A DNA stretch of 29,887 nt from an uncultured Veillonella sp. (GTDB taxonomy: Bacteria > Bacillota > Negativicutes > Veillonellales > Veillonellaceae), in the NCBI GenBank assembly GCA_900556785.1, contig USQK01000013.1, positions 1 to 29,887 on the forward strand, given 5' to 3'. Position 1 is the first letter of the stretch. Each line of letters starts with the position of its first letter. The notes beneath the pieces were generated by a model that worked only from the letters and a program-made list of their open reading frames with translations, did not search any database and was not told where the DNA came from. The translations under genes were made by a program, and so were the position numbers. Of this stretch, positions 1 through 7,422 are shown piece by piece.

Positions 1-617
1 TTTGTGGTATTAACCTTGGTGAACTAGGCTTTTTAAACCAAATTGAAGTTCATCAAATGCAAAGTCATATTAAACGTATTGCAAATGGTGATTATAATAT
101 AGAAAAACGTGGACATTTATATGCATATATTGACCGAAATAATGGTAATGAAGAAGAATTAGTACCTATTATTAATGAAATCGTTATTACCCGTGCTGAA
201 CCAGCAAAAATGGCACGTATTAACATGTCCATCAATAATCAACATACACAAATGTATCCTTCAGATGGCTTGATTATTTCCTCTGCAACTGGGTCTACGG
301 GATATAATCTATCTGCAGGTGGTCCTATTATGAAGCCTGATAATAGATCCATTATTGTTACACCTGTAGCGCCACATCTGATTCAAGGTGTTTCACTTGT
401 ATTAGAAGAGCATGATACAATCCAAATCACGATGCCAGAACGTGAACCACAATTACATATCTGTATAGACGGTACATTTGACTATACGTTTACCAATAAA
501 GAAACACTACATATAAGCTCTAATCCTGTATATTGTTTATTCGTACGTTTTAAAGATCAATGTTTCTTCGGTACATTATTTAAAAAACTAGCATCTCGTC
601 GTGACGAGTTGTTGTAA
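1..617 (+). CDS. nadK: NAD kinase, 3' part (5' end outside window)
   Basis: ATP-dependent NAD kinase, which makes NADP from NAD in the cytoplasm. The open frame enters at base 3 and reads GINLGELGFLNQI, the usual segment just after the GGDG motif, so the GGDG motif and roughly the first 60-80 residues lie upstream of the window. The in-frame ATG at 57 is internal and not the start. About 204 residues are visible. The conserved core segment DGLIISSATGSTGYNLSAGG is present, followed by the TPVAPH segment, both typical of the family's NAD-binding C-terminal domain. The stop lies 27 bases before the next gene, and this neighbourhood (NAD kinase, then argR and recN) is common in Firmicutes. Function is clear from the family motifs; only the 5' end is missing. 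Confidence 0.95.
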   Translation, partial: CGINLGELGFLNQIEVHQMQSHIKRIANGDYNIEKRGHLYAYIDRNNGNEEELVPIINEIVITRAEPAKMARINMSINNQHTQMYPSDGLIISSATGSTGYNLSAGGPIMKPDNRSIIVTPVAPHLIQGVSLVLEEHDTIQITMPEREPQLHICIDGTFDYTFTNKETLHISSNPVYCLFVRFKDQCFFGTLFKKLASRRDELL

Positions 618-644
618 TACTAAAATCTCAAGTGGGGTGATTTT

Positions 645-1220
645 GTGATTAACATTAACAATGCTGTTCAGTTTCAACATTTAATCTGGGATCGAGTAAT
701 GAAACACGCTAATATAGTGGTAGACGCAACATGTGGTAATGGCCATGATTTACTATATTTGGCAGAACGAGCAAAAAAGGGCTGTCATCTATATGGCATC
801 GATATTCAAATGAAAGCGATTAATAGCAGCCAAGAGTTATTGCAGTCAAATGACATAGCACAAGATGTAAGTCTAACATTTATTCATGACTCTCATGATC
901 GTGCATTAGCTAATCAATTAAAAGATGAAGTTATTGATTTAATGATCTTTAACCTAGGCTATTTACCAGGTGGTGATCATCAAGTTATAACTAAACCGCA
1001 TCAAACTATTGATGCCATAAATGAAGGCTTAGAAAAATTATCGAAGTCTGGAGTTATCACAATTGTTGCTTACCCTGGAACAACAGAAGGGTTTGAAGAA
1101 ATGCAGATGCTTAAATCGTATTTATCAGATTTAGAACAAAAATTGTATAATGTATGTCATTGGCATCCAATGAATCAAATCAATAATCCACCTGAGTTAT
1201 TTATATTGCAAAAACGATAA
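645..1220 (+). CDS. mnmM: MnmM/YtqB-family tRNA wobble-uridine methyltransferase
   Basis: Class I S-adenosylmethionine-dependent methyltransferase of the YtqB (rRNA_methylase Pfam) family, 191 aa. B. subtilis YtqB has been renamed MnmM: it methylates the aminomethyl group on the wobble uridine of certain tRNAs, the last step to mnm5s2U. Motif I is VVDATCGNGHD (residues 25-35), the acidic residue after strand 2 is in YGIDIQ (50-55), and the family signature FNLGYLPGGD is at 102-111. The start is GTG at 645, preceded by a purine-rich site (AAGTGGGGTGA, 630-640). It probably shares a transcript with NAD kinase. The family is well recognised; the exact tRNA substrate is transferred from B. subtilis. 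Confidence 0.85.
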   Translation: MININNAVQFQHLIWDRVMKHANIVVDATCGNGHDLLYLAERAKKGCHLYGIDIQMKAINSSQELLQSNDIAQDVSLTFIHDSHDRALANQLKDEVIDLMIFNLGYLPGGDHQVITKPHQTIDAINEGLEKLSKSGVITIVAYPGTTEGFEEMQMLKSYLSDLEQKLYNVCHWHPMNQINNPPELFILQKR

Positions 1221-1269
1221 AACGAAATATATCTTTATTCATTATGAATAAAACTCATACTCAGTTAGT

Positions 1270-1293
1270 AAAACCCCCTTTATAGGGGATTTT
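1270..1293 (+). terminator. Probable terminator of the nadK-mnmM unit
   Basis: AAAA-C-CCCC (1270-1278) can pair with GGGG-A-TTTT (1285-1293) with one mismatch and a six-base loop. The run of T after the stem is short, so it would be a modest terminator. Just upstream, directly after the mnmM stop, is a perfect 8-bp palindrome TTTATTCA-TTA-TGAATAAA (1234-1252), which may be a second hairpin. Confidence 0.5.
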
Positions 1294-1447
1294 AATTATA
1301 CATGTATATTTTTTTATTTTTAAATTATTAATTCCCTATAAATAGATGAACCTTATGAGCTATGAATTTGCACGTTATCAATATATAGAATATTAACAAT
1401 ATTTTAAATATTAATATAATATGCATAAGACGTATAATATATGCGAT
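1294..1447. other. Very AT-rich spacer, no gene seen
   Basis: Together with the flanking elements this is the 320-base gap between mnmM and argR. It is almost entirely A and T and contains several TATAAT-like hexamers (1415-1420, 1433-1438) without a convincing -35 partner. No open reading frame with a ribosome binding site was found on either strand. Confidence 0.5.
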
Positions 1448-1483
1448 TTATACCATATATTAATTATGAATATATGGTATAAT
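1448..1483 (+). promoter_or_regulatory. argR promoter inside a 13-bp inverted repeat (candidate operator)
   Basis: A perfect inverted repeat, TTATACCATATAT (1448-1460) and ATATATGGTATAA (1470-1482) with a nine-base spacer, overlaps a consensus -10 hexamer TATAAT (1478-1483) that lies 57 bases before the argR start. No good -35 is visible. The symmetry and position suggest an operator, perhaps for ArgR itself, but the sequence is not a clear match to the ARG-box consensus (TGAAT-n4-ATTCA), so the binding protein is unknown. Confidence 0.5.
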
Positions 1484-1540
1484 ATTATCAGAAAGATACT
1501 ATTCTCTTTTATGTGCAAGGTTTAAAAAAGGGAGTTCAAA

Positions 1541-1996
1541 ATGAAACGCTATCGCTATAACAAAATTAAAGAGATCGTGCAGTCCAAGGCGATTGAAACA
1601 CAAGAGGAATTAGCTGCGGCTTTACTAGAAGAAGGTATTGAAGTTACACAAGCTACAGTTTCTCGTGATATTAAGGAATTAATGTTAATCAAAATTCCTA
1701 CAGGCGATGGACATTATCGTTATGCATTATCTCCAGAGGAAAATGTAGTTTTATCTCGTAGTCGTATTAACCGACTATTCCAAGATTCTTTGATTAAAGT
1801 TGATCACAGTTTAAACCAAGTTGTATTACATACAATCCCTGGTTCTGCTCAATCTGTAGCATTTTCTATCGACCATGCAAAATGGACTGAAATTATTGGT
1901 ACATTAGCAGGGGACGATACTATTTTGTTAATTGCAAAATCCGAAGCTGAAGTTCCAGCAATTTTAGCGAAAATTCAAGATTTAATGAAGGACTAA
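1541..1996 (+). CDS. argR: Arginine repressor ArgR/AhrC
   Basis: Hexameric arginine-dependent transcription regulator of arginine metabolism, 151 aa, the usual family length. The N-terminal winged helix (about 1-70) carries the recognition helix TQATVSRDIKEL (36-47). The C-terminal oligomerisation and arginine-binding domain (about 80-150) carries GSAQSVAFSID (101-111) and GTLAGDDT (120-127), where the Asp pair binds arginine. The start ATG follows an AAAAGGGAG ribosome binding site. It is five bases ahead of recN, the standard argR-recN pair of Firmicutes, and recN's ribosome binding site lies inside the last codons of argR, so the two are probably co-translated. The promoter region holds a long inverted repeat that could mediate autoregulation. 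Confidence 0.95.
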   Translation: MKRYRYNKIKEIVQSKAIETQEELAAALLEEGIEVTQATVSRDIKELMLIKIPTGDGHYRYALSPEENVVLSRSRINRLFQDSLIKVDHSLNQVVLHTIPGSAQSVAFSIDHAKWTEIIGTLAGDDTILLIAKSEAEVPAILAKIQDLMKD

Positions 1997-2000
1997 TAAT

Positions 2001-3665
2001 ATGTTAACGCAAATGAGCATTCGCAACTTTGCGTTGATTGAGCAAATGAATATTTCATTTAATGATGGCATTACTATCTTTACCGGCGAAACTGGGGCAG
2101 GGAAATCCATTCTTATGGATGCCTTTAGTATCCTATTAGGAGAACGCGCAAGTAGCGAGTTTATTCGTCACGGTAAAGATAGTTTTGTTATTGATGGAAT
2201 ATTTGATATTGCTAATCACCAAAGTATTCAAGACCTATTAGAGTCTAAAAATATCATGATAGAAGAAGGCCAGTTAATTCTATCTAGATCCTTTAACCGT
2301 AATGGCAAATCTAGTATATTGGCTAATGATCAACCAATACCTTTAAAAGCTTTAAAGGAGATTGGTCAATACTTAGCAGATATTCACGGACAATATAGTA
2401 ACCAATGTTTACTAGACGCTGATACACATCATGAATATTTAGATACTTTTAATAAAGAAGGAAAAGAAGCCTATAAAGCTTATACTGATGCGTATAAAAT
2501 TTATAAGCAAGCAAAACAAGATGTAGATCATTTACAAGAAAATATGTCTGAGCGAGCCCGGGAACTTGATATGCTTAGATACCAAATCGACGAAATTGAA
2601 GATGCTGGTCTGAGTGTTGGTGAAGATGTAACTATTGCTGAAGAACTTAAGCGTCTAGACAGTTTTGAACATATCGATAACGTATTAGGTTCTTGTTATG
2701 ATGCCTTTTATAATGGCCGACAACCATTACTTGATACGATTAACTCTATTAAGGTAGAGGTTAATGATTTAGTAAAATATGATGGCGAGTTAAAAGAAGT
2801 CTCAGAAATGGTGGACTCTGCTTATTTCCAACTAGAAGAAGCCGCGCAATCTTTAGATCGTTATAGAGACACGATTAGTTACGATGAAGAACGTTATAAG
2901 TATTGCCAAGATCGAGATACAACCATTTATGGGTTAAAGAAAAAATATGGTGAAACCGTAGAAGATATTCTAGCATACGAAGAAAAGGCGCAATCTCGTT
3001 TAGAAGAACTAGAAGGCCTTGTATTTGCTCAAGATGAATTAGAAACACGTCTTGAAGAAGCAAAAAAGGTAGCAGAAGAAGCGTTAACAGTTTTACACGA
3101 GGTACGTCAAAAAAATGCAAAAGAGATTGCTACGGCCTTACATCAAGAATTAGTGGATCTAGGGATGCCCAAAGGGGATATTCAATTTCATATTGAAGAG
3201 GGGACTGAGTTATCCTCATTAGGTGCAAAGTCTATTGAAATGTTATTCTCTGCGAATAAAGGGGAACAGTTATTACCTCTACATAAAGTAGCATCTGGCG
3301 GTGAGTTAGCTCGCATTGCATTAGCCTTTAAATCAGTATTCCGCAGTGACGCTTTTAAAACGATGGTATTTGATGAAATTGACGTTGGTATCAGCGGTGA
3401 TATAGCACTTAAGGTGGCAGAAAAAATACTTAATTTATCTAGAACAAATCAAGTATTTTGTATTACCCATTTGCCTCAAACTGCAAGTATTGCGAAACAA
3501 CACTATCATCTATCTAAAATCGAGCAAGATGATCGTACAATCTCTACATTAGTAGTCTTAAATGAGGAAGAACGAGTAACTCAAATCGCGTCTATGATGT
3601 CTGGTAAGGAAATGTCTGCTACAGCACTTGCGGCGGCGAAAGAACTTATTGACCATTTTAATTGA
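2001..3665 (+). CDS. recN: DNA repair protein RecN
   Basis: SMC-like ATPase that acts early in repair of double-strand breaks with RecA. It has 554 aa, normal for the family. Walker A is GETGAGKS (29-36). The middle (about 150-380) is a long charged, heptad-rich coiled coil. The ABC signature is SGGELARIALAFK (about 432-444), and Walker B MVFDEIDVGISG (about 455-466) carries the catalytic Glu. The final ATPase segment FCITHLPQTASIA is intact. The start ATG is preceded by AAGGAC (1988-1993) in the argR coding end. Its stop codon overlaps the -35 of the promoter for the lysine riboswitch transcript. No LexA-type site was seen immediately upstream, so any SOS control would have to act from the argR promoter region. 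Confidence 0.97.
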   Translation: MLTQMSIRNFALIEQMNISFNDGITIFTGETGAGKSILMDAFSILLGERASSEFIRHGKDSFVIDGIFDIANHQSIQDLLESKNIMIEEGQLILSRSFNRNGKSSILANDQPIPLKALKEIGQYLADIHGQYSNQCLLDADTHHEYLDTFNKEGKEAYKAYTDAYKIYKQAKQDVDHLQENMSERARELDMLRYQIDEIEDAGLSVGEDVTIAEELKRLDSFEHIDNVLGSCYDAFYNGRQPLLDTINSIKVEVNDLVKYDGELKEVSEMVDSAYFQLEEAAQSLDRYRDTISYDEERYKYCQDRDTTIYGLKKKYGETVEDILAYEEKAQSRLEELEGLVFAQDELETRLEEAKKVAEEALTVLHEVRQKNAKEIATALHQELVDLGMPKGDIQFHIEEGTELSSLGAKSIEMLFSANKGEQLLPLHKVASGGELARIALAFKSVFRSDAFKTMVFDEIDVGISGDIALKVAEKILNLSRTNQVFCITHLPQTASIAKQHYHLSKIEQDDRTISTLVVLNEEERVTQIASMMSGKEMSATALAAAKELIDHFN

Positions 3666-3690
3666 CTAAAATCGCATAATTACTTATACT
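3662..3690 (+). promoter_or_regulatory. Promoter for the lysine riboswitch-dapB-asd-dapA transcript
   Basis: TTGACT (3662-3667) and TATACT (3685-3690) are separated by exactly 17 bases, a near-consensus sigma-A promoter. The -35 overlaps the recN stop codon. Initiation near 3697 would start the RNA about 15 bases before the aptamer. Confidence 0.75.
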
Positions 3691-3710
3691 AATAGTATTA
3701 AATGAATATG

Positions 3711-3850
3711 TTGATAGAGGTGCGAGTATTAAGAGTAATCATGAGGAGTAGGCATGCATTGATCCATGATAAAAGGGATGCTTGCCGAAGTTCGATGATT
3801 GCGACTCATCGTTCTGGTTGTCTATTTAATAGATAGACAACTGTCATCAA
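3711..3850 (+). promoter_or_regulatory. Lysine (L-box) riboswitch aptamer
   Basis: The conserved blocks of the lysine riboswitch occur in order: GATAGAGGTGCGAG (3713-3726), AGAGTAATCATGAGGAGTA (3731-3749), AAAGGGATGCTTGCCGAAGT (3772-3791), TTCTGGTTGTC and the closing ACTGTCATCAAT. TTGAT (3711-3715) pairs with ATCAA (3846-3850) to close P1. The 3' side feeds into an expression platform ending in a strong terminator just before dapB. Lysine binding is expected to favour termination, which is the known mode of this class. UGGUGGA (3859-3865) could pair, with two wobbles, to UCCACUG (3931-3937) in the terminator, a candidate antiterminator. Confidence 0.93.
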
Positions 3851-3917
3851 TCTTGTATTGGTGGAGTGCTATCATTGAGCTTTTCGTAAGAGTATATATA
3901 GTTATATAATCTATAAG

Positions 3918-3945
3918 GCCAGTGGATGCATCCACTGGCTTTTTT
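3918..3945 (+). terminator. Riboswitch-controlled terminator before dapB
   Basis: A perfect 22-base palindrome (3918-3939, arms GCCAGTGGATG and CATCCACTGGC) is followed by six T (3940-3945). The ribosome binding site GGAGG of dapB begins on the next base, so termination versus read-through decides dapB expression. An in-frame ATG inside the palindrome (3926) is not credible as a start. Confidence 0.92.
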
Positions 3946-3955
3946 GGAGGTATAT

Positions 3956-4753
3956 ATGATTCGAGTAATGGTAAATGGCGCTGGCGGCAAAATGGGTCGT
4001 GAAGTGGTCAAAGCAGTACATAACGATCCTGATTTAACATTAGTTGGTGGTATTGATCCGACTAAGGCAGGGGAAGATGTAGGCTCTGTAGCAGGAATCG
4101 AACAATTAGGTATCAAGATAAATGCCTCCATCGATGAGGTATTAGATACAAATAAACCTGCTGTGATTGTAGATTTCACTAATCCTGCAGTTATTTATGA
4201 AAACGCGAAGAAAATGTTATCCGCTGGTATTCATGTAGTCATCGGTACTACAGGATTGACCGCAGAACAACGTGATGAACTTGATACAATAGGTCGTTCC
4301 AATCAAGCGAATTGCTTAGTGGCGCCAAACTTTTCTCTTGGGGCGGTAATGATGATGAAAGTGTCTGCAGAGCTCGCTCCATATTTCCCTAATGTAGAAA
4401 TTATAGAATTACATCATAATCACAAATACGATGCGCCTTCTGGCACAGCTATTTTAACAGCTAAATTGATTAACGATGCTAAACAAGCTGCTAAGGTAAC
4501 TGCTGATGAGGATTTAACTCGTGAAAGCTTACCAGGTGCTCGTGGTGCTAAGGTTGACGATGTAACAATTCATAGTGTACGCCTTCCAGGTTATGTGGCT
4601 CATCAAGAAGTATTATTTGGTGGTTATGATGAAACATTAACCATACGTCATGATAGCTTAAGCCGTTTATCTTTTATGCCAGGCGTAGTATTAGCATGTA
4701 AAAAAATTAGTTCTAAAACTGGCTTAACATACGGTTTAGAACATTATTTATAA
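3956..4753 (+). CDS. dapB: 4-hydroxy-tetrahydrodipicolinate reductase
   Basis: NAD(P)H-dependent reductase of the lysine/diaminopimelate pathway, converting 4-hydroxy-tetrahydrodipicolinate to tetrahydrodipicolinate. It has 265 aa with the start at 3956, chosen because GGAGG (3946-3950) lies six bases upstream and the protein then begins MIRVMVNGAGGKMG. An in-frame ATG at 3926 lies inside the terminator hairpin. The Rossmann motif GAGGKMG is at 8-14, IGTTG at 96-100, APNFSLGAVMMMK at 123-135, and the catalytic/substrate block ELHHNHKYDAPSGTA at 151-165 with the His pair and Lys157. It is first in a three-gene unit with asd and dapA under lysine riboswitch control. Confidence 0.97.
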   Translation: MIRVMVNGAGGKMGREVVKAVHNDPDLTLVGGIDPTKAGEDVGSVAGIEQLGIKINASIDEVLDTNKPAVIVDFTNPAVIYENAKKMLSAGIHVVIGTTGLTAEQRDELDTIGRSNQANCLVAPNFSLGAVMMMKVSAELAPYFPNVEIIELHHNHKYDAPSGTAILTAKLINDAKQAAKVTADEDLTRESLPGARGAKVDDVTIHSVRLPGYVAHQEVLFGGYDETLTIRHDSLSRLSFMPGVVLACKKISSKTGLTYGLEHYL

Positions 4754-4776
4754 TTTTTGTGCAAGGAGATGTATCA

Positions 4777-5808
4777 ATGAAAAAACCTAATGTTGCTATT
4801 CTAGGTGCTACTGGTGCAGTAGGTGCTGAATTTATTACACTTATTGAAGAACGTAACTTTCCTTATGAAAACTTAAAACTATTAGCTTCCGCTCGTTCTG
4901 CAGGTACAGAACTTACTGTGAATGGTAAAACATATATTGTAGAAGAAGCAAAACCTGAATCTTTTGATAATATTGATATTGCGCTATTTGCAGGTGGCTC
5001 TATATCTAAAACATTAGCGCCTGAAGCCGCTAAACGCGGTGCTATTGTAATCGATAACTCTAGTGCATTCCGTATGGATCCTGAAGTTCCACTCGTAGTA
5101 CCAGAAGTTAACCCAGAAGATATTTTGAAACATAAAGGTATCATTGCAAATCCTAACTGCTCTACAATTATCATGAGTTTAGGATTAAAACCTCTTCATG
5201 ATCTCTCTCCAATTAAACGTGTAGTTGTAAGTACATACCAAGCTGTATCTGGGGCAGGTAAAGAAGGTATTGAAGAACTTGAAAATCAAGTAAAACAATA
5301 TACTGCAGGCGAAGAAATGACAGCAAATCTGTTGCCAACTGGCTCTGCTCCTAAACACTATCCTGTAGCATTCAACTTATTGCCACAAATTGATGTGTTC
5401 TTAGAAAATGATTATACTAAAGAAGAAATGAAGATGGTTTACGAAACGCAAAAAATTCTTCATGACGAAACTATTCAAGTAGTTCCAACTACAGTTCGTG
5501 TTCCTGTATATCGCTCTCATTCTGAATCTGTCTTGGTAGAAACAGCAGAACCTGTATCTGTAGAGGCTTTCAAGGCGGCATGTGAAAAATTCCCTGGTTT
5601 ACAAGTTAAAGATAATCCTGCTGAACAAATTTACCCTATGCCATTGTATACATCTAATCAAAACGACTGTGAAATAGGTCGTATTCGTAAAGACTTATAC
5701 AATGACAACGGTATGAACTTCTGGATTGTAGGGGACCAAATTCGTAAAGGTGCAGCTCTTAATGCGTTGCAAATTGCTGAGTACTTGGTAGAAAAACAAG
5801 CATTTTAA
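4777..5808 (+). CDS. asd: Aspartate-semialdehyde dehydrogenase
   Basis: Reduces aspartyl phosphate to aspartate semialdehyde, the branch-point metabolite for lysine, threonine and methionine. It has 343 aa. The start is ATG 4777, eight bases after AAGGAG (4763-4768); a GTG at 4759 upstream of that site would add six residues and lacks its own site. The NADP-binding motif GATGAVG is at 10-16, the catalytic Cys is in NPNCSTI (Cys128), QAVSGAGKEG follows, and the C-terminal block NFWIVGDQIRKGAALNALQI is intact. It is the second gene of the riboswitch-controlled operon, 23 bases after dapB. Confidence 0.97.
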   Translation: MKKPNVAILGATGAVGAEFITLIEERNFPYENLKLLASARSAGTELTVNGKTYIVEEAKPESFDNIDIALFAGGSISKTLAPEAAKRGAIVIDNSSAFRMDPEVPLVVPEVNPEDILKHKGIIANPNCSTIIMSLGLKPLHDLSPIKRVVVSTYQAVSGAGKEGIEELENQVKQYTAGEEMTANLLPTGSAPKHYPVAFNLLPQIDVFLENDYTKEEMKMVYETQKILHDETIQVVPTTVRVPVYRSHSESVLVETAEPVSVEAFKAACEKFPGLQVKDNPAEQIYPMPLYTSNQNDCEIGRIRKDLYNDNGMNFWIVGDQIRKGAALNALQIAEYLVEKQAF

Positions 5809-5829
5809 TCTATCAAGGGGAGGACAGAT

Positions 5830-6708
5830 ATGAAAACCTTTGGTCGAGTATTAACGGCTATGATTACATCATTTAATAATGATGGATCCCTTAACATAGA
5901 AAATAGTGTAGCTATTGCTCATCATTTATTAGATAATGGATCTGATGGACTCGTTGTATGCGGTACAACAGGAGAAAATCCATCCATGTCAAAAGAGGAT
6001 AAATTAGCATTATTTACAGCTATTGCTAAAGAATGTGGTCATAAAGGTTCCATTATTGCTAATGTAGGTTCAAATGACACAAAAGCTTCTGTAGACTTTG
6101 TAAAAGAAGTATCTAAAATTGATGGAATCGATGGTTTATTAGTTGTAGTACCTTACTACAATAAACCTAATCAACAAGGTCAATACTTACACTTTAAAGC
6201 TATTGCAGAGGCTACTACACTGCCAATCATGGTATATAATGTACCAAGCCGTGTAGGAACAGGCATTTTCCCAACAACACTAGCACAATTACATAGTGAG
6301 TATCCACATGTATGCGCGATTAAAGAGGCCAGTGGCAATCTTATGATTTCATCTGAAATTAAACGCTTAATGCCTGAGGATGACTTCATGGTATATAGTG
6401 GAGATGATGGTCTTACATTGCCAATGCTATCTGTAGGAGCATGTGGTGTTGTATCCGTAGTTTCTCATGTAGCGGGCAAAGATATGAATCAAGCCTATGA
6501 ATCTGGTCATAATCACGAAGCACTTCGTATTCATCAAAGCTTAGCGGATATCATAAAAGCTATGTTTATTACTACAAATCCTATTCCTGTTAAATATGCA
6601 GTCCGTAAAATAGGTTTACCTGCTGGTGTATTTAATTTGCCAATGTGTGACCCTAGTGCCGAAGAAGCAGCATATATTGATAAAGCTTTAGCAGAATATT
6701 TACAATAA
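5830..6708 (+). CDS. dapA: 4-hydroxy-tetrahydrodipicolinate synthase
   Basis: Condenses pyruvate with aspartate semialdehyde, the first committed step to diaminopimelate and lysine. It has 292 aa in one TIM barrel, normal length. The motifs are GTTGENPSMS (45-54, with the two active-site Thr), the PYYNKPNQQG block (108-117), YNVPSRVG with the catalytic Tyr136 and Arg141, and the Schiff-base Lys165 in IKEASGN. The start follows AAGGGGAGG. It is last in the dapB-asd-dapA unit and is followed by a strong terminator. The order of enzymes gives the lysine branch from aspartyl phosphate to tetrahydrodipicolinate under one lysine sensor. Confidence 0.97.
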   Translation: MKTFGRVLTAMITSFNNDGSLNIENSVAIAHHLLDNGSDGLVVCGTTGENPSMSKEDKLALFTAIAKECGHKGSIIANVGSNDTKASVDFVKEVSKIDGIDGLLVVVPYYNKPNQQGQYLHFKAIAEATTLPIMVYNVPSRVGTGIFPTTLAQLHSEYPHVCAIKEASGNLMISSEIKRLMPEDDFMVYSGDDGLTLPMLSVGACGVVSVVSHVAGKDMNQAYESGHNHEALRIHQSLADIIKAMFITTNPIPVKYAVRKIGLPAGVFNLPMCDPSAEEAAYIDKALAEYLQ

Positions 6709-6723
6709 TATATAAATAATCAT

Positions 6724-6756
6724 AAAACCAGTAACTACTATGTAGCTACTGGTTTT
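6724..6756 (+). terminator. Terminator of the dapB-asd-dapA operon
   Basis: AAAACCAGTA (6724-6733) pairs with TACTGGTTTT (6747-6756). After one mismatch the stem continues with CTAC/GTAG around a three-base loop. T-rich sequence follows. Confidence 0.85.
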
Positions 6757-6831
6757 GTTTTATATGTCTTATATTTGTTACTAATCTTTATAGTCTAATA
6801 ACCAAAAATATAATGTGTAAACTTTTTATTA

Positions 6832-6840
6832 TGATATAAT
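6832..6840 (+). promoter_or_regulatory. Extended -10 promoter of panD
   Basis: TGA-TATAAT (6832-6840) is an extended -10 element; no good -35 is visible 16-18 bases upstream. It would give a leader of about 110 bases before panD, which includes one arm of an imperfect inverted repeat whose other arm lies after panD. Confidence 0.45.
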
Positions 6841-6863
6841 TGCACTGGAGATAGTATTTTCAA

Positions 6864-6888
6864 CTATACTCTAGTCTACTGTTAATTC
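6864..6888. repeat. Left arm of an inverted repeat flanking panD
   Basis: This arm contains CTATAC, then AGTCTACTGT, then AATTC. The reverse complement of 7364-7384 has the same three blocks without the three-base and one-base insertions found here. Twenty-one positions match. Confidence 0.4.
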
Positions 6889-6959
6889 ATGATAAACAGA
6901 AATTTGTGATATTTCGAATCGACCATAAGGCGATTACATTAAAACACAAGGAGTTTAAC

Positions 6960-7352
6960 ATGGAACTAACAATGTTAAAAGGTAAAATTCACAGAGCTAC
7001 TGTGACACAAGCAGAACTTGATTATGTGGGGAGCATTACTATAGATACAGATCTTTTGAGTGCATCTGGAATACGAGAATATGAGCAAGTTCAAATTGTA
7101 AATATTAATAATGGAGCACGATTTAGCACATATACTATAGCCGGAGAAGCCGGTAGTGGTGTTATATGTTTAAATGGAGCTGCTGCACGACATGTACAAG
7201 TACATGATAAAATTATTATCATGTGTTATGCACAGTTGAATGAAACTGAAGTTGAGAGCCATAAGCCTCTCGTTGTATTTGTAGATACAAACAACAAGAT
7301 AAGTCATATAAAAAACTATGAGAAACATGGTTTATTAGTTGATCAAAATTAA
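6960..7352 (+). CDS. panD: Aspartate 1-decarboxylase precursor
   Basis: Makes beta-alanine from aspartate for pantothenate synthesis. It is a pyruvoyl enzyme that cleaves itself between Gly24 and Ser25 in YVGSITID. It has 130 aa, the usual size. The start ATG 6960 is preceded by AAGGAG (6948-6953) and gives MELTMLKGKIHRATVT, which lines up with the usual N-terminus; a longer in-frame start at 6906 lacks a good site. The downstream motifs NINNGARF and GEAGSGVICLNGAAARHV are those of the family. It is the first gene of a panD-panC-transporter unit, with 70 bases before panC. The inverted repeat that brackets the gene is unusual. Confidence 0.96.
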   Translation: MELTMLKGKIHRATVTQAELDYVGSITIDTDLLSASGIREYEQVQIVNINNGARFSTYTIAGEAGSGVICLNGAAARHVQVHDKIIIMCYAQLNETEVESHKPLVVFVDTNNKISHIKNYEKHGLLVDQN

Positions 7353-7363
7353 TTGTTATTGAT

Positions 7364-7384
7364 CGAATTACAGTAGACTGTATA
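7364..7384. repeat. Right arm of an inverted repeat flanking panD
   Basis: GAATT-ACAGTAGACT-GTATAG lies in the panD-panC spacer. It is the reverse complement of the 6864-6888 arm, allowing two small insertions in that arm. Confidence 0.4.
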
Positions 7385-7422
7385 GGACTATCTTCGTATT
7401 TACAATAAACGGAGGAATTACT

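Noticed and set aside
1234..1252. ARG-box-like palindrome TTTATTCA-TTA-TGAATAAA after mnmM
   Set aside because: The half-sites are in the opposite order to an ARG box and the spacing does not fit two tandem boxes; more likely a simple hairpin.
2875..3120. 81-codon open frame antisense to recN
   Set aside because: Shadow of the recN coiled-coil region, whose coding strand is certain; no ribosome binding site seen.
3926..3955. Ten-codon extension of dapB
   Set aside because: The ATG lies inside the riboswitch terminator hairpin; the start at 3956 has GGAGG at the right distance.
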